Positions 17,278 to 26,349 of a stretch of 64,000 nt of DNA are shown in pieces. The notes under the pieces are model-generated. The model made no database searches and was not told the origin of the DNA. It was given only the letters and a program-made list of their open reading frames with translations. Origin of the DNA: Comamonadaceae bacterium 2FH. Its GTDB lineage: Bacteria; Pseudomonadota; Gammaproteobacteria; Burkholderiales; Burkholderiaceae_C. Location of the stretch: contig SCMQ01000013.1 in assembly GCA_005503335.1 (NCBI GenBank), positions 47,452 to 111,451 of the forward strand, in the 5' to 3' direction. How positions within the stretch are numbered: position 1 is the stretch's first letter; every line of letters starts with the position of its first letter. The position numbers and the translations under genes are program-made.

Positions 17278-17610
17278 TCAGGCCGCTTCCTGGTGCCGTC
17301 CGGCCATCAGCAGGCTGGCGTGCAGGCGTGAGGTGGCCAGATGGGACTCGGGCTTGCCGTGGTTGGTCAGCAGGCGCCACACGAGCTCGTCGTCAACCCT
17401 CAGGCGACACAGCAGGGTGCTGCCGGAGGCGATCTTGAGCAACTGGGCCGGGCTTAGCGCGGCGATCATGTCGGCCGATTCTTCGGAGATGCCGAGGCGG
17501 AACAGGGCTTGGGGACGGTCGCTGCGGATCAGGTGCTGGGCCAGCATCAGATAAGAGAGATTGGCCTCGCGGATTTCATTCAGGATCTGGTCGGTTTGGC
17601 TGGACATCAT
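17278..17610 (-). CDS. flhD: Flagellar master transcriptional activator subunit FlhD (copy 1)
   Basis: FlhD forms the core ring of FlhD4C2. The 110-residue product carries the conserved FlhD body: ILNEIREANLSYLMLAQHLI and ALFRLGISEESADMIAALSP, then LLKIASGSTLLCRLR. Two consecutive Met codons begin the frame at 17610; either could start. The paralogue at 49183 is about 83% identical by eye. The 529-base region upstream is shared with fliC, which is divergently transcribed. Confidence 0.95.
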   Translation of the reverse strand: MMSSQTDQILNEIREANLSYLMLAQHLIRSDRPQALFRLGISEESADMIAALSPAQLLKIASGSTLLCRLRVDDELVWRLLTNHGKPESHLATSRLHASLLMAGRHQEAA

Positions 17611-18139
17611 GCTCTCGGCGGCTTCGGCGGGCTGACCTGGAGGCTCCTCAAGTCGCGCCCGGGTTTGTCAATGTTGGTTTTAATTTGAAACTAACTGTAC
17701 AGCTCGCCGACAGGGTTCCAGCACCCGGCGCTGTCTGATTTTGGCCTGGAATTTGTCCGACACGCCTGTAAGGCAAATTCCGACAAACGGTCTCCGATGC
17801 CGCGCCAGCCCGCGCGGCCGCTGTCCCGAGGCGCGCCCCATAGAAGAGGCGCCGCGGCCTTCGCCGTCGCCATCGACCTGCGGCGCATCCGCTTCGCAGG
17901 ACAAACCGCTAAAGCCCGAGCCCTTGCCTGTCGATAGCCATGCAAGAGGTTCGAGCGATCGGGCTTCGAAAACCGGAATGGCCTCCAGGGAGGCGGCGAG
18001 GGCGCTTGCGCCGCGTCGTCCCGCGGCGAGCTGATCCGGGTGTCGCCGGCGCAAGCCGGCAGGACAGGGCGGCCACAGCCTGCCTGTCGCGGGAACGCCG
18101 GTGTGCAAGCCGGATGTCATTTCAATAAGGAGTCTCAAC
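17611..18139. promoter_or_regulatory. Divergent flhD / fliC intergenic region (529 bp)
   Basis: No convincing gene is seen here. An AT-rich patch at about 17665-17702 (GTCAATGTTGGTTTTAATTT and following bases) probably holds the flhDC promoter, with a TTGACA-like hexamer on the minus strand. The sigma-28 promoter of fliC is at 17910-17937. A perfect 6-base stem GCCGGC-GCAA-GCCGGC lies at 18045-18060, and AAGGAG at 18127-18132 is the fliC ribosome site. Small open frames here lack coding character. Confidence 0.6.
17910..17937 (+). promoter_or_regulatory. Sigma-28 (FliA) promoter of fliC
   Basis: TAAAGCCC at 17910-17917 and GTCGATAG at 17930-17937 with a 12-base spacer. It is about 200 bases before the flagellin ATG, giving a long leader compared with 17-55 bases at the other sigma-28 promoters in the window. 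The -10 deviates at its second base. Confidence 0.65.
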
Positions 18140-19276
18140 ATGGGTATGTCTGTCAATACCAACGTCGTCTCGATGAACGCCCAGCGCAACCTCGGCGCCT
18201 CGCAGAACACATTGGCCACGGCCATGCAGCGGCTGTCGTCGGGCCTGCGCGTCAACAGCGCCAAGGACGATGCCGCCGGGCTGGCCATCTCGGAGCGCAT
18301 GAACGCGCAGGTGCGGGGCCTGAACGTGGCCGCGCGCAATGCCAACGACGGCATCTCGCTGGCCCAGACCGCCGAGGGCGCCCTGGGCAAGGTCGGCGAC
18401 ATGCTGCAGCGCATGCGCGAGCTGGCCGTGCAGTCGGCCAACGCGACCAACAGCCAGACCGACCGCGACGCGCTGCAGGCCGAGGTCAGCCAGCTCAAGG
18501 ACGAGATCGACCGCGTGGCCAACACCACGGCGTTCAACGGCAAGAAGCTGCTGGACGGCAGCTTCCTGGCCGAGAAGTTCCAGGTCGGCGCCAACGCCAG
18601 CGAGACCATCGACGTGGCCTCGATCGCCGACGCCAACCTCGCGCAGCTGGGCTCGGTGAGCTCGGCGTCCACGCAGAACTCCACCGCCATCACCGACCTG
18701 ACGGCGGCAGCCGCGGGCGGCTTGCTGATCAACGGCACGGACATCGGCGCGCTGACGGCGGCGGGCACCACGCAGGAGCGCCAGGCGCAGGTGGTCGACG
18801 CGATCAACCGCGTGGCCACGACCACCGGGGTGAACGCCTATTTCGACACGGCCAACGCCAAGATCGTGCTGACCTCGGACAGCAACATCACGCTGACCGG
18901 CACCGCGGACGCCGCGCGTCTGGGCTTCGACCTGAGCGAGGACGCCACGGCCGCCACCACCACGGGCGTCACCACGCTGGACATCTCGTCCTACGGCGGC
19001 GCCAACCTGGCGCTCAAGCAGATCGACAGCGCGCTGGACCAGATCAACTCCTCGCGCGCCACGCTGGGCGCGCTGCAAAGCCGCTTCGAGAACGCCATCG
19101 CCAGCATCCAGGTGACGGCGGAGAACACCTCGGCGGCGCGCGGCCGCATCGTGGACGCCGACTTCGCCACCGAAACCTCCAACCTGTCGCGCTCGCAGAT
19201 CCTGCAGCAGGCCGGCACAGCCATGGTGGCCCAGGCCAACCAGCTGCCGCAGCAGGTGCTCTCGCTGCTGCGCTGA
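18140..19276 (+). CDS. fliC: Flagellin 1
   Basis: Flagellin is the filament subunit, exported through the flagellar pore. Start ATG 18140 has AAGGAG 7 bases upstream; MSVNT at 18146 is an alternative. The 378-residue product has the N-terminal D0/D1 region (INTNV-like start, [20 protein letters not shown]), a short variable centre (about residues 170-290), and the C-terminal D0 ending in [11 protein letters not shown]. It is followed by a strong terminator. Flagellin 2 (19468) is nearly identical from about residue 30 to 340, with differences concentrated at both ends. Confidence 0.96.
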   Translation: MGMSVNTNVVSMNAQRNLGASQNTLATAMQRLSSGLRVNSAKDDAAGLAISERMNAQVRGLNVAARNANDGISLAQTAEGALGKVGDMLQRMRELAVQSANATNSQTDRDALQAEVSQLKDEIDRVANTTAFNGKKLLDGSFLAEKFQVGANASETIDVASIADANLAQLGSVSSASTQNSTAITDLTAAAAGGLLINGTDIGALTAAGTTQERQAQVVDAINRVATTTGVNAYFDTANAKIVLTSDSNITLTGTADAARLGFDLSEDATAATTTGVTTLDISSYGGANLALKQIDSALDQINSSRATLGALQSRFENAIASIQVTAENTSAARGRIVDADFATETSNLSRSQILQQAGTAMVAQANQLPQQVLSLLR

Positions 19277-19296
19277 TCCGGCTCGCACCGGAGGGC

Positions 19297-19336
19297 CGCC
19301 CCGGGGGGCCGCGCCTGGCGGCCCCCCGGGGCTTTT
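19297..19336 (+). terminator. Rho-independent terminator of flagellin 1
   Basis: A perfect 15-base-pair GC stem (left arm 19297-19311, right arm 19317-19331) with a 5-base loop is followed by TTTTT at 19332-19336. It lies 20 bases after the flagellin stop codon. It should isolate fliC from the second flagellin gene. Confidence 0.95.
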
Positions 19337-19467
19337 TCGCGAGATGGCGGGCAAAGGGGGGCTTTTTCCCGCGATGCCCGCGCTGGCGCCTGTCCAAGAA
19401 TCGATGCTGCCGTAAAGGTATGCCGGCCACCACGCCGGAAGTCATCGATTTCTCAAGGAAAGCTGCC

Positions 19468-20607
19468 ATGCCCCAGACGATCAACACCAACGTCATCTCG
19501 CTCAATGCCCAGCGCAACCTGAACACCAGTCAGAGCGCGCTGGCCACGGCCATGCAGCGGCTGTCGTCGGGCCTGCGCGTCAACAGCGCCAAGGACGATG
19601 CCGCCGGCCTGGCCATCGCCGAGCGCATGAACACCCAGATCCGCGGCCTGAACGTGGCCGCGCGCAACGCCAACGACGGCATCTCGCTGGCCCAGACCGC
19701 CGAGGGCGCCCTGGGCAAGGTCGGCGACATGCTGCAGCGCATCCGCGAGCTGGCCGTGCAGTCGGCCAATGCCACCAACAGCCAGAGCGACCGCGACGCG
19801 CTGCAGGCCGAGGTCAGCCAGCTCAAGGACGAGATCGACCGCGTGGCCAACACCACGGCGTTCAACGGCAAGAAGCTGCTGGACGGCAGCTTCCTGGCCG
19901 AGAAGTTCCAGGTCGGCGCCAATGCCAGCGAGACCATCGACGTGGCCTCGATCGCCGACGCCAACCTCGCGCAGCTGGGCTCGGTGAGCTCGGCGTCCAC
20001 GCAGAACTCCACCGCCATCACCGACCTGACGGCGGCAGCCGCGGGCGGCTTGCTGATCAACGGCACGGACATCGGCGCGCTGACGGCGGCGGGCACCACG
20101 CAGGAGCGCCAGGCGCAGGTGGTCGACGCGATCAACCGCGTGGCCACGACCACCGGGGTGAACGCCTATTTCGACACGGCCAACGCCAAGATCGTGCTGA
20201 CCTCGGACAGCAACATCACGCTGACCGGCACCGCGGACGCCGCGCGTTTGGGCTTTGACCTGAGCGAGGACGCCACGGCAGCCACCACCACGGGCGTCAC
20301 CACGCTGGACATCTCGTCCTACGGCGGTGCCAACCTGGCGCTCAAGCAGATCGACAGCGCGCTGGACCAGATCAACTCCTCGCGCGCCACGCTGGGCGCC
20401 CTGCAAAGCCGCTTCGAGAACGCCATCGCCAGCATCCAGGTGACGGCCGAGAACACCTCGGCGGCGCGCGGCCGCATCATGGACGCCGACTTCGCGGCCG
20501 AGACGGCCATGCTGTCCAAGACCCAGATCCTGCAGCAGGCGGGCACGGCCATGGTGGCCCAGGCCAACCAGCTGCCTCAGCAGGTGCTCAAGCTGCTGCA
20601 GGGCTGA
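19468..20607 (+). CDS. fliC: Flagellin 2 (tandem paralogue)
   Basis: Second flagellin of 379 residues, starting [20 protein letters not shown] at ATG 19468. A longer open frame begins at 18040 but runs antisensically through flagellin 1 in a wrong frame and was rejected. It differs from flagellin 1 mainly in the first 60 and last 30 residues ([15 protein letters not shown] against [15 protein letters not shown]). The central part is the same at protein level and nearly so in DNA, offset by 1328 bases. A weak promoter candidate (TAAAGG at 19413) lies upstream; no clear GCCGATAA was found. Confidence 0.95.
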   Translation: MPQTINTNVISLNAQRNLNTSQSALATAMQRLSSGLRVNSAKDDAAGLAIAERMNTQIRGLNVAARNANDGISLAQTAEGALGKVGDMLQRIRELAVQSANATNSQSDRDALQAEVSQLKDEIDRVANTTAFNGKKLLDGSFLAEKFQVGANASETIDVASIADANLAQLGSVSSASTQNSTAITDLTAAAAGGLLINGTDIGALTAAGTTQERQAQVVDAINRVATTTGVNAYFDTANAKIVLTSDSNITLTGTADAARLGFDLSEDATAATTTGVTTLDISSYGGANLALKQIDSALDQINSSRATLGALQSRFENAIASIQVTAENTSAARGRIMDADFAAETAMLSKTQILQQAGTAMVAQANQLPQQVLKLLQG

Positions 20608-20655
20608 TGGTCGCCCGAGGCCAGCGCGCCTGAGCGGCCGGCGCCGCGCGGCCCC

Positions 20656-20683
20656 TCAAGTTTTGCGCCTGGAGTGCCGATAG
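20656..20683 (+). promoter_or_regulatory. Sigma-28 (FliA) promoter of fliD
   Basis: TCAAGTTT at 20656-20663 and GCCGATAG at 20676-20683, spacer 12 bases. The predicted start lies about 20 bases before the fliD ATG, with AAGGAG just upstream of the coding region. Confidence 0.85.
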
Positions 20684-20708
20684 CAGGGCGATCACAAGGA
20701 GTCTTCGG

Positions 20709-22148
20709 ATGGCAGGCATTTCCTCTCCCGGCATCGGCAGCGGCCTGGACGTGGGCAGCATCGTGTCGCAGCTGGTCGCGCTGGAGCGCCGGCCGATCGA
20801 GCTGCTGGCGCAGCAACAGTCCAAGCTCAGCGCCCAGCTGTCCTCGTTCGGCCTGATGCAGAGCTACATGTCCAACCTGCAGTCCGCCGCAGCGCAGCTG
20901 GCCAAGCCCGAGTTCTGGAGCGCGGTGAGCGCGAGCAGCAGCGACACGGCCTCAGTCGGGGCCACGGCCAGCGCGGGAGCGCCGTCCGGAAGCTACAGCG
21001 TGACGGTCACCCAGCTGGCCCAGGCCCAGTCCCTGGCCTCGCCCGCGTTCTCGAGCGCGCAGGCCGTGGTCGGCACGGGCACGCTGCGCATCCAGCTCGG
21101 CAGCTGGAGCGCGGACATGGGCAGCTTCACGGCCAAGAGCGGCACCAGCGCGGTGGACATCGAGATCGGCAGCGGCGACCAGACGCTGGAAGGCCTGCGC
21201 GCCAAGATCAACGCCGCGAATGCCGGCGTGAGCGCCAGCATCGTCCAGGACGTGCAGGGCGCTCGCCTGGTCCTCACCTCGACCGCGACCGGCGCGCAAA
21301 ACGGCTTCCAGGTCACCGCCCCGGTGGACAACGGCGGCCTGTCGGCCCTGGTGGCCAACCCGCCGGCCACCAGCGCCACGCCGCCGCCGACCGGCATGCT
21401 CCAGACCCAGGCCGCGCGCAACGCCCAGGCCACGGTCAATGGGCTGTCGGTGGAGTCGTCCAGCAACCTGCTCGACCAGGCCATCCAGGGCGTGAGCCTC
21501 ACCTTGAACAAGGCCACGGCGAGCCCGGTGACCATAGGCGTCGGCACCGATCAGGCGACGCTCAAGAAGGGCGTCGAGGCCTTCGTCGGCGCTTACAACG
21601 AGCTCAGCCGCTTCCTGAGCACGCAGACCCGCTACGACGCCGGCACCAAGCTGGCCGGCTCGCTGCAGGGCGACGCCACGGCGCTGAACCTGCAGGGGCG
21701 ATTGCGCAGCCTGGTGCAGCAGAACACCTCGGCCTCCGCCAGCTTTTCCACGCTGTCGGCCATCGGCCTTGAGACGCAGCGCGACGGCACGCTCAAGCTC
21801 AACGAGACGCGGCTCGCCGCGGCCCTGGCCGCCCCCCAGGAACTGGCCAAGGCCTTCAGTCAGATCGATGCCGGCAACCCTGCCAACCAGGGCATGGCCC
21901 TGCGCTTCAAGAGCCTGGCCGACGCCGCCATCGGCACGGACGGCCTGCTGACGCAGCGCAGCAGCGGCCTGCAGGCGGCTGTCCAGCGCAACGAGGACGC
22001 CCAGGCCCGCGTGGAGACCCGGGTCCAGGCCGTGCAGCAGCGGCTGCTGCGCCAGTACGGCGCGCTGGACGGCCAGCTCGGCCGTCTCAGCAGCCTGAGC
22101 AGCTACGTGTCCCAGCAGGTCGCCAACTGGAACAAGAGCAGCGAGTGA
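20709..22148 (+). CDS. fliD: Flagellar filament cap protein FliD (HAP2)
   Basis: FliD caps the filament tip and folds incoming flagellin. The 479-residue product begins MAGISSPGIGSGLDVGSIVS with the FliD N-terminal signature LDVGSIVSQLVALERRPIELL. It includes the FliD_C region (QATLKKGVEAFVGAYNELSR) and ends in a coiled-coil C-terminus (LSSLSSYVSQQVANWNKSSE). Size is typical. It follows the flagellins and precedes its chaperone genes fliS and fliT. Confidence 0.96.
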   Translation: MAGISSPGIGSGLDVGSIVSQLVALERRPIELLAQQQSKLSAQLSSFGLMQSYMSNLQSAAAQLAKPEFWSAVSASSSDTASVGATASAGAPSGSYSVTVTQLAQAQSLASPAFSSAQAVVGTGTLRIQLGSWSADMGSFTAKSGTSAVDIEIGSGDQTLEGLRAKINAANAGVSASIVQDVQGARLVLTSTATGAQNGFQVTAPVDNGGLSALVANPPATSATPPPTGMLQTQAARNAQATVNGLSVESSSNLLDQAIQGVSLTLNKATASPVTIGVGTDQATLKKGVEAFVGAYNELSRFLSTQTRYDAGTKLAGSLQGDATALNLQGRLRSLVQQNTSASASFSTLSAIGLETQRDGTLKLNETRLAAALAAPQELAKAFSQIDAGNPANQGMALRFKSLADAAIGTDGLLTQRSSGLQAAVQRNEDAQARVETRVQAVQQRLLRQYGALDGQLGRLSSLSSYVSQQVANWNKSSE

Positions 22149-22172
22149 GCGTGGCCCGGGCCGCAAAAGGCT

Positions 22173-22199
22173 TCAAGTCGGCGCCCATGCGGCCGATAA
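22173..22199 (+). promoter_or_regulatory. Sigma-28 (FliA) promoter of fliST
   Basis: TCAAGTCG at 22173-22180, an 11-base spacer, and a perfect GCCGATAA at 22192-22199. It starts 25 bases after the fliD stop. The leader would be under 30 bases, with AGGAGG at 22221-22226 as ribosome site. Confidence 0.85.
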
Positions 22200-22233
22200 C
22201 TCCAATGACTGATTCATTTGAGGAGGCCCATCG

Positions 22234-22641
22234 ATGTTCGCCACTTTCAGAAGCCAGGCCAGCGCCTACGGACAAATCCAGTTGCAAACCGGCGTGAGCG
22301 CGGGCGATCCGCACCAGCTCGTCGCCATGCTGTTCGACGGCGTCCTGAGCGCCATCGCCGCAGCGCGCGGCGCCTTGCAGCGCGGCGACATCGGCGCCAA
22401 GGGCCAGCACATCGGCAAGGCGGTCCGCATCGTCGAGGAAGGCTTGCGCTGCGCCCTCGACCAGGAGCGGGGCGGCGAGCTGGCGCGCAACCTCAACGAC
22501 GTCTATGCCTACGTCAACCTGCGCCTGACCCAGGCCAATCTGCGCAACGACGCCGCCGCGCTGCACGAGTGTCAGGAGCTGCTCGCGCCGATCCGAGAAG
22601 CCTGGATGGCCATCCGGGCGCAGCAGCGGGCCGCAGCATGA
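22234..22641 (+). CDS. fliS: Flagellin export chaperone FliS
   Basis: FliS binds the C-terminus of flagellin and keeps it from polymerising in the cytoplasm. The 135-residue product has the FliS signature: ASAYGQIQLQTGVSAGDPHQ followed by LVAMLFDGVLSAIAAARGAL. It then runs NLNDVYAYVNLRLTQANLRND, as in the family. ATG 22234 has a strong AGGAGG 7 bases upstream. The stop overlaps the fliT start by 4 bases. Confidence 0.96.
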   Translation: MFATFRSQASAYGQIQLQTGVSAGDPHQLVAMLFDGVLSAIAAARGALQRGDIGAKGQHIGKAVRIVEEGLRCALDQERGGELARNLNDVYAYVNLRLTQANLRNDAAALHECQELLAPIREAWMAIRAQQRAAA

Positions 22642-23009
22642 GCAGGGCCTTCTCCATGGCGCAGCAGGACCCCGCCCCCGAACCCATGGCGTCGCTTCCC
22701 GAGAAGCCGGAAAAGCCAGGCCTGCTCGGCTACTACAGCGCCATCGAGCAGGCCAGCGAGAACATGCTGGCCGCGGCCCGAAGCGGCGACTGGGAGCTGG
22801 TGATGCGGCTGGAGGGTGCCTGCGCGGTGCTGATCTCCCAGCTCAGGCACGCCGCGAGCGACCTCAGGCTGTCGCCCGACGACGCGCGGCTCAAGCACCA
22901 GATGATGCTGCGCATCCTGCGCAACGACGCCGAGATCCGGCACCTGACCGAGCCCTGGCTGGAGGACCTGGCGCGGTTGCTGGCCGACCCGTCCAAGCCC
23001 TTGCACTGA
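22638..23009 (+). CDS. fliT: FliT-like flagellar chaperone
   Basis: FliT chaperones the cap protein FliD and, in enterobacteria, can bind FlhC. The 123-residue helical product starts at an ATG overlapping the fliS stop. It has a 25-residue acidic/proline leader. Helices such as YYSAIEQASENMLAAARSGD and WELVMRLEGACAVLISQLR follow. FliT sequences diverge widely, so the name relies on the fliD-fliS-fliT order and size. It is convergent with fliE, 10 bases away. Confidence 0.8.
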   Translation: MSRAFSMAQQDPAPEPMASLPEKPEKPGLLGYYSAIEQASENMLAAARSGDWELVMRLEGACAVLISQLRHAASDLRLSPDDARLKHQMMLRILRNDAEIRHLTEPWLEDLARLLADPSKPLH

Positions 23010-23019
23010 GGACCGCGCC

Positions 23020-23346
23020 TCACACCTGCATGTTCATGATGTCGGTGTAAGCCTGGACCAGGCGGTTGCGCACCTGCAGGGTGGCCTGGAAACCGATCTG
23101 CGCCTTCTGCATCGCGACCATGGTCTGCTCCAGCGAGACGGCGGGGTTGCCGAGCTGGACCTGGCGCTGCATCTCGGCGACCTGGCCCTGGGCCTGGCTG
23201 ACTGCGCCCAGCGCCTGGTTCAGTGCCTGCGAGAAGCCGGCCTCGGCGGCCGCGGACTTGTCCGCGCGCGCCACCTGGCCCGGCAGGACCACGCCGCTGC
23301 GCGCGAGCGCCTGTTCGAAGTTGAAGGGTTTGAGCTGAACGTTCAT
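23020..23346 (-). CDS. fliE: MS-ring-rod junction protein FliE
   Basis: FliE links the MS ring to the rod and is the first type III export substrate. The 108-residue product matches FliE in its C-terminal half: GNPAVSLEQTMVAMQKAQIG and FQATLQVRNRLVQAYTDIMN. It is transcribed away from fliF across a 243-base divergent region, the usual arrangement. Start ATG 23346 gives MNVQLKPFNFEQAL. Confidence 0.95.
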   Translation of the reverse strand: MNVQLKPFNFEQALARSGVVLPGQVARADKSAAAEAGFSQALNQALGAVSQAQGQVAEMQRQVQLGNPAVSLEQTMVAMQKAQIGFQATLQVRNRLVQAYTDIMNMQV

Positions 23347-23589
23347 GGCTGGGGGCGAGCTTGGGGCCTCAGAACCTGTTTGCCGGCACGCAGGTCCCGG
23401 CCAGTCTCATCTTAGGCCGGGCGGCCCGGGGCAATGGCCCGAACTGAGCCGGGTTTGGGCCGTTGTTTGGCGAACCCAGTGCCTTGAGTTGGCCGAACAA
23501 TCGCATCAACCCAAGCATCGCGGCAAGGGGCCTTGGCCAGTGGGGCGGAGCCCGGCGGCCGCGATGCAGGACCGCCCGCCAGCCCGTCG

Positions 23590-25299
23590 ATGGACCACGT
23601 CGTGAACCTTCCGCAATCTCCCGCTGCTGCGCCGCCCGCCTACCTGGAGCGCCTGGCGGCGATGCCGGTGCGCCGCAAGCTCTGGCTGGGGACCGCGCTG
23701 ACGGCGCTGCTGGCCGTTCTCATCTCGCTCTTCCTGTGGTCGAGCCGGCCCGACTACAAGGTGCTGTACACCAACCTGTCCGACAAGGACGGCGGAGCGA
23801 TCATCGCCCAGCTCGCGCAGCTGAACGTGCCCTATCGGCACGCCGACGGCGGCGCGGCCATCCTGGTGCCGGCGGACAAGGTGCACGACACCCGGCTGAA
23901 ACTGGCCTCCTCGGGCCTGCCCAAGGGCTCGACGGTCGGCTTCGAGCTGATGGACAACGCCCGCTTCGGCATCACCCAGTTCCAGGAGAGGCTGACCTTC
24001 CAGCGCGGGCTGGAAGGCGAGCTGACGCGCTCCATCGAAGGCCTGGCGGCCGTGAGCCAGGCCCGGGTCCATCTGGCTCTGCCCAGCCAGAACGGCTTCT
24101 TCCGCGAGCAGCAAAAGCCCTCGGCCTCGGTGCTGCTCAAGCTGCATGCCGGCCGCTCGCTGGAGCGCGCCCAGATCGCGGGCATCGTGCACCTGGTCTC
24201 GTCCAGCGTGTCCGAGCTGTCGCCGCGGGCCGTGTCCATCGTCGACCAGAACGGCGCCCTGCTGACCGAGGCGGCCGACGCCAAGGCGCTGGGCCTGGAT
24301 TCGAGCCAGCTGCAGTACATCGCCAACCTGGAGGCGAGCTACGCCCGGCGCATCACCGACATCCTGGAGCCCGTACTGGGCCGCGACAACCTGCGCGCCC
24401 AGGTCACGGCCGACGTGGACTTCAGCCAGACCGAGTCGACCTCGGAGCAGTTCAGGCCCAACCAGGGGAGCGAGCCGGCCACCGTTCGCAGCCAGCAGAG
24501 CTCCGAGTCCGCGCAGCCTGGCGCGGCCCCGGCAACCGGCATTCCGGGCGCTGCCAGCAACCAGCCGCCGGTGCCGGCTTCGGCGCCGGTCAACGGCCCG
24601 CCGCAGGCCCTGCAGGCAGCGGCGTCGGGGGCAGGCGGCGGCGGCGCGAAGCGCGACACGGTCACCAACTTCGAGGTCGACAAGACCGTGCGCGTGACAC
24701 GCAACGCCAGCGGCAGCATCAAGCGCCTGAGCGTCGCCGTGGTGGTCAACCACCGCGCGGTCAGCGACGGCCAGGGCAAGGTCGGCACGGCGGCGCTGGC
24801 GCCGGAGGAGATCGAGAAGCTCTCGGCCCTGGTGCGCGAGTCCATCGGCTTCAACGCGGCCCGCGGCGATTCGGTGCAGGTGGTGAACGCCGCCTTCCGG
24901 GAGGCCGTCAGTGTGGAGTTGCCGCCGCTGCCCCTGTGGCAGCGCCCCGAAGTGCTGGAGCTGGCCCGCCAGTTCGGCATGCCCATGCTGCTGACGCTGC
25001 TGGCCCTGGTCATCGCGCTGGCCGTCGTTCGTCCGGCCCTGCGGGCGTTCGCCGGGTCCGCCCGGCCCCGCGCCAGGACGCTGGACGCGGTGGTCGGCGA
25101 CGCCGAAGGCCTGCCGGCGCTGCCGGGCGCGGCTGGCGGCCTGGCGCCGACGCAGGCCCTGCCCGAAGCGGCCAAGGTGGCGCTGCTCCCGGCCTCGGCG
25201 AGCGCTGACCGGCTGGACGCCGTGCGCGAGCTGGCCCGCGCCAACCCGGTGGCGGTGGCCAACATCGTGCGCAGCTGGGTGTCGCAGGAGGCGAGCTGA
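23590..25299 (+). CDS. fliF: Flagellar MS-ring protein FliF
   Basis: FliF forms the inner-membrane MS ring that houses the export gate and carries the switch. ATG 23590 (MDHVVNLPQSPAAAPPAYLE) gives 569 residues; a TTG at 23533 would add 19 residues but has no better ribosome site. There are two membrane segments, at about 31-50 (LWLGTALTALLAVLISLFLW) and about 450-475. Between them are the ring-building domain (YKVLYTNLSDKDGGAIIAQL) and the YscJ-like block ERLTFQRGLEGELTRSIEGL. The C-terminal tail (DAVRELARANPVAVANIVRSW) binds FliG. Confidence 0.96.
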   Translation: MDHVVNLPQSPAAAPPAYLERLAAMPVRRKLWLGTALTALLAVLISLFLWSSRPDYKVLYTNLSDKDGGAIIAQLAQLNVPYRHADGGAAILVPADKVHDTRLKLASSGLPKGSTVGFELMDNARFGITQFQERLTFQRGLEGELTRSIEGLAAVSQARVHLALPSQNGFFREQQKPSASVLLKLHAGRSLERAQIAGIVHLVSSSVSELSPRAVSIVDQNGALLTEAADAKALGLDSSQLQYIANLEASYARRITDILEPVLGRDNLRAQVTADVDFSQTESTSEQFRPNQGSEPATVRSQQSSESAQPGAAPATGIPGAASNQPPVPASAPVNGPPQALQAAASGAGGGGAKRDTVTNFEVDKTVRVTRNASGSIKRLSVAVVVNHRAVSDGQGKVGTAALAPEEIEKLSALVRESIGFNAARGDSVQVVNAAFREAVSVELPPLPLWQRPEVLELARQFGMPMLLTLLALVIALAVVRPALRAFAGSARPRARTLDAVVGDAEGLPALPGAAGGLAPTQALPEAAKVALLPASASADRLDAVRELARANPVAVANIVRSWVSQEAS

Positions 25300-25349
25300 G
25301 CCCATGGCCCCCGAGACTGCGCCCCACCATCCTGTGAAGCTCATTAGCC

Positions 25350-26345
25350 ATGGATGAACTCGGACTCCAGGATTCGGCCATTCTGCTCATGTCGCTGGGC
25401 GAGGAGGAGGCGGCCGAGGTGTTCAAGCACCTCGCGCCCAAGGAGGTGCAGCGCCTGGGCGAGACCATCGCCAGGATGAAGGTCATTCCGCGCGAGCGCG
25501 TCGACGCGGTGCTGGAGCGGTTCACGGCCGACGCGTCCGGGCAGAGCATGCTGGTCGGCGACACCGACGAGTACGTGAAGTCCGTGCTGCGCAAGGCCCT
25601 GGGCGAAGACAAGGCCAGCCTGCTGATCGACCGCATACTGCAGGGCAGCGACGTCACGGGCATCGAGAGCCTGAAATGGATGGACGGCAACTCGGTCGCC
25701 GAACTGCTGCGCAACGAGCACCCGCAGATCGTCGCTGCCATCCTGGTCCACCTGGAGTTCGACCAGGCATCCGAGGTGCTCAAGCATTTCACCGAGCGGC
25801 AGCGCAACGAGGTCATGATCCGCATCGCGACCCTGGACGGCATCCAGCCCTCGGCCCTGAAAGACCTCAACGAGGTGCTGTCCAAGGTGCTGGCGGGCGG
25901 CGACAAGCTGCGCAAGGCCTCGCTGGGCGGCGCCAAGACCGCGGCCGAGATCATCAACATGATGGGATCCAAGGTCGAGGGCTCGGTGCTGGACTACATC
26001 CGGGAAAACGATGGCGAGCTGGCGCAGAAGATCATGGACAACATGTTCACCTTCGAGGACTTGCGCAAGATCGACGGCCGCGGCCTCCAGCTGCTGCTCA
26101 GGGAGGCGCCGTCCGATGCGCTGATCGTCGCGCTCAAGGGCGCGACGCCCGACCTCAGGGAAAAGATCTTCAGCAACATGTCCACGCGCGCGGCGGAGAG
26201 CCTGCGCGACGACCTCGAGTCCCGCGGCCCGGTCCGGGTTTCCGAGGTCGAGGCTCAGCAAAAGGAGCTGCTCAAGATCGTGCGCCGTCTGGCGGACGAG
26301 GGCCAGCTTGCGCTGGGCGGCGGCGGGGACGACAGCTTCATCTAG
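25350..26345 (+). CDS. fliG: Flagellar motor switch protein FliG
   Basis: FliG is the rotor face that interacts with MotA and transmits torque. The 331-residue product has the N-terminal FliF-binding domain (SAILLMSLGEEEAAEVFKHL), the middle-domain EHPQ motif (LLRNEHPQIVAAILVHL), and the C-terminal torque domain with LREAPSDALIVALKGATPDL. These are intact and of normal length. It starts 50 bases after fliF and is followed after 4 bases by fliH. Confidence 0.97.
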   Translation: MDELGLQDSAILLMSLGEEEAAEVFKHLAPKEVQRLGETIARMKVIPRERVDAVLERFTADASGQSMLVGDTDEYVKSVLRKALGEDKASLLIDRILQGSDVTGIESLKWMDGNSVAELLRNEHPQIVAAILVHLEFDQASEVLKHFTERQRNEVMIRIATLDGIQPSALKDLNEVLSKVLAGGDKLRKASLGGAKTAAEIINMMGSKVEGSVLDYIRENDGELAQKIMDNMFTFEDLRKIDGRGLQLLLREAPSDALIVALKGATPDLREKIFSNMSTRAAESLRDDLESRGPVRVSEVEAQQKELLKIVRRLADEGQLALGGGGDDSFI

Positions 26346-26349
26346 GGCC

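Noticed and set aside
19413..19441. Sigma-28 promoter for flagellin 2 (TAAAGGTA and GCCGGAAG)
   Set aside because: The spacer is 13 bases and the -10 matches only 5 of 8. It is too weak to list as a promoter, though flagellin 2 must have one after the strong terminator.
18040..19467. An 855-codon open frame running through flagellin 1 into flagellin 2
   Set aside because: In the first half it reads flagellin 1 in the wrong phase, giving Arg/Gly/Ala-rich nonsense. Only the part from ATG 19468 is a real gene.
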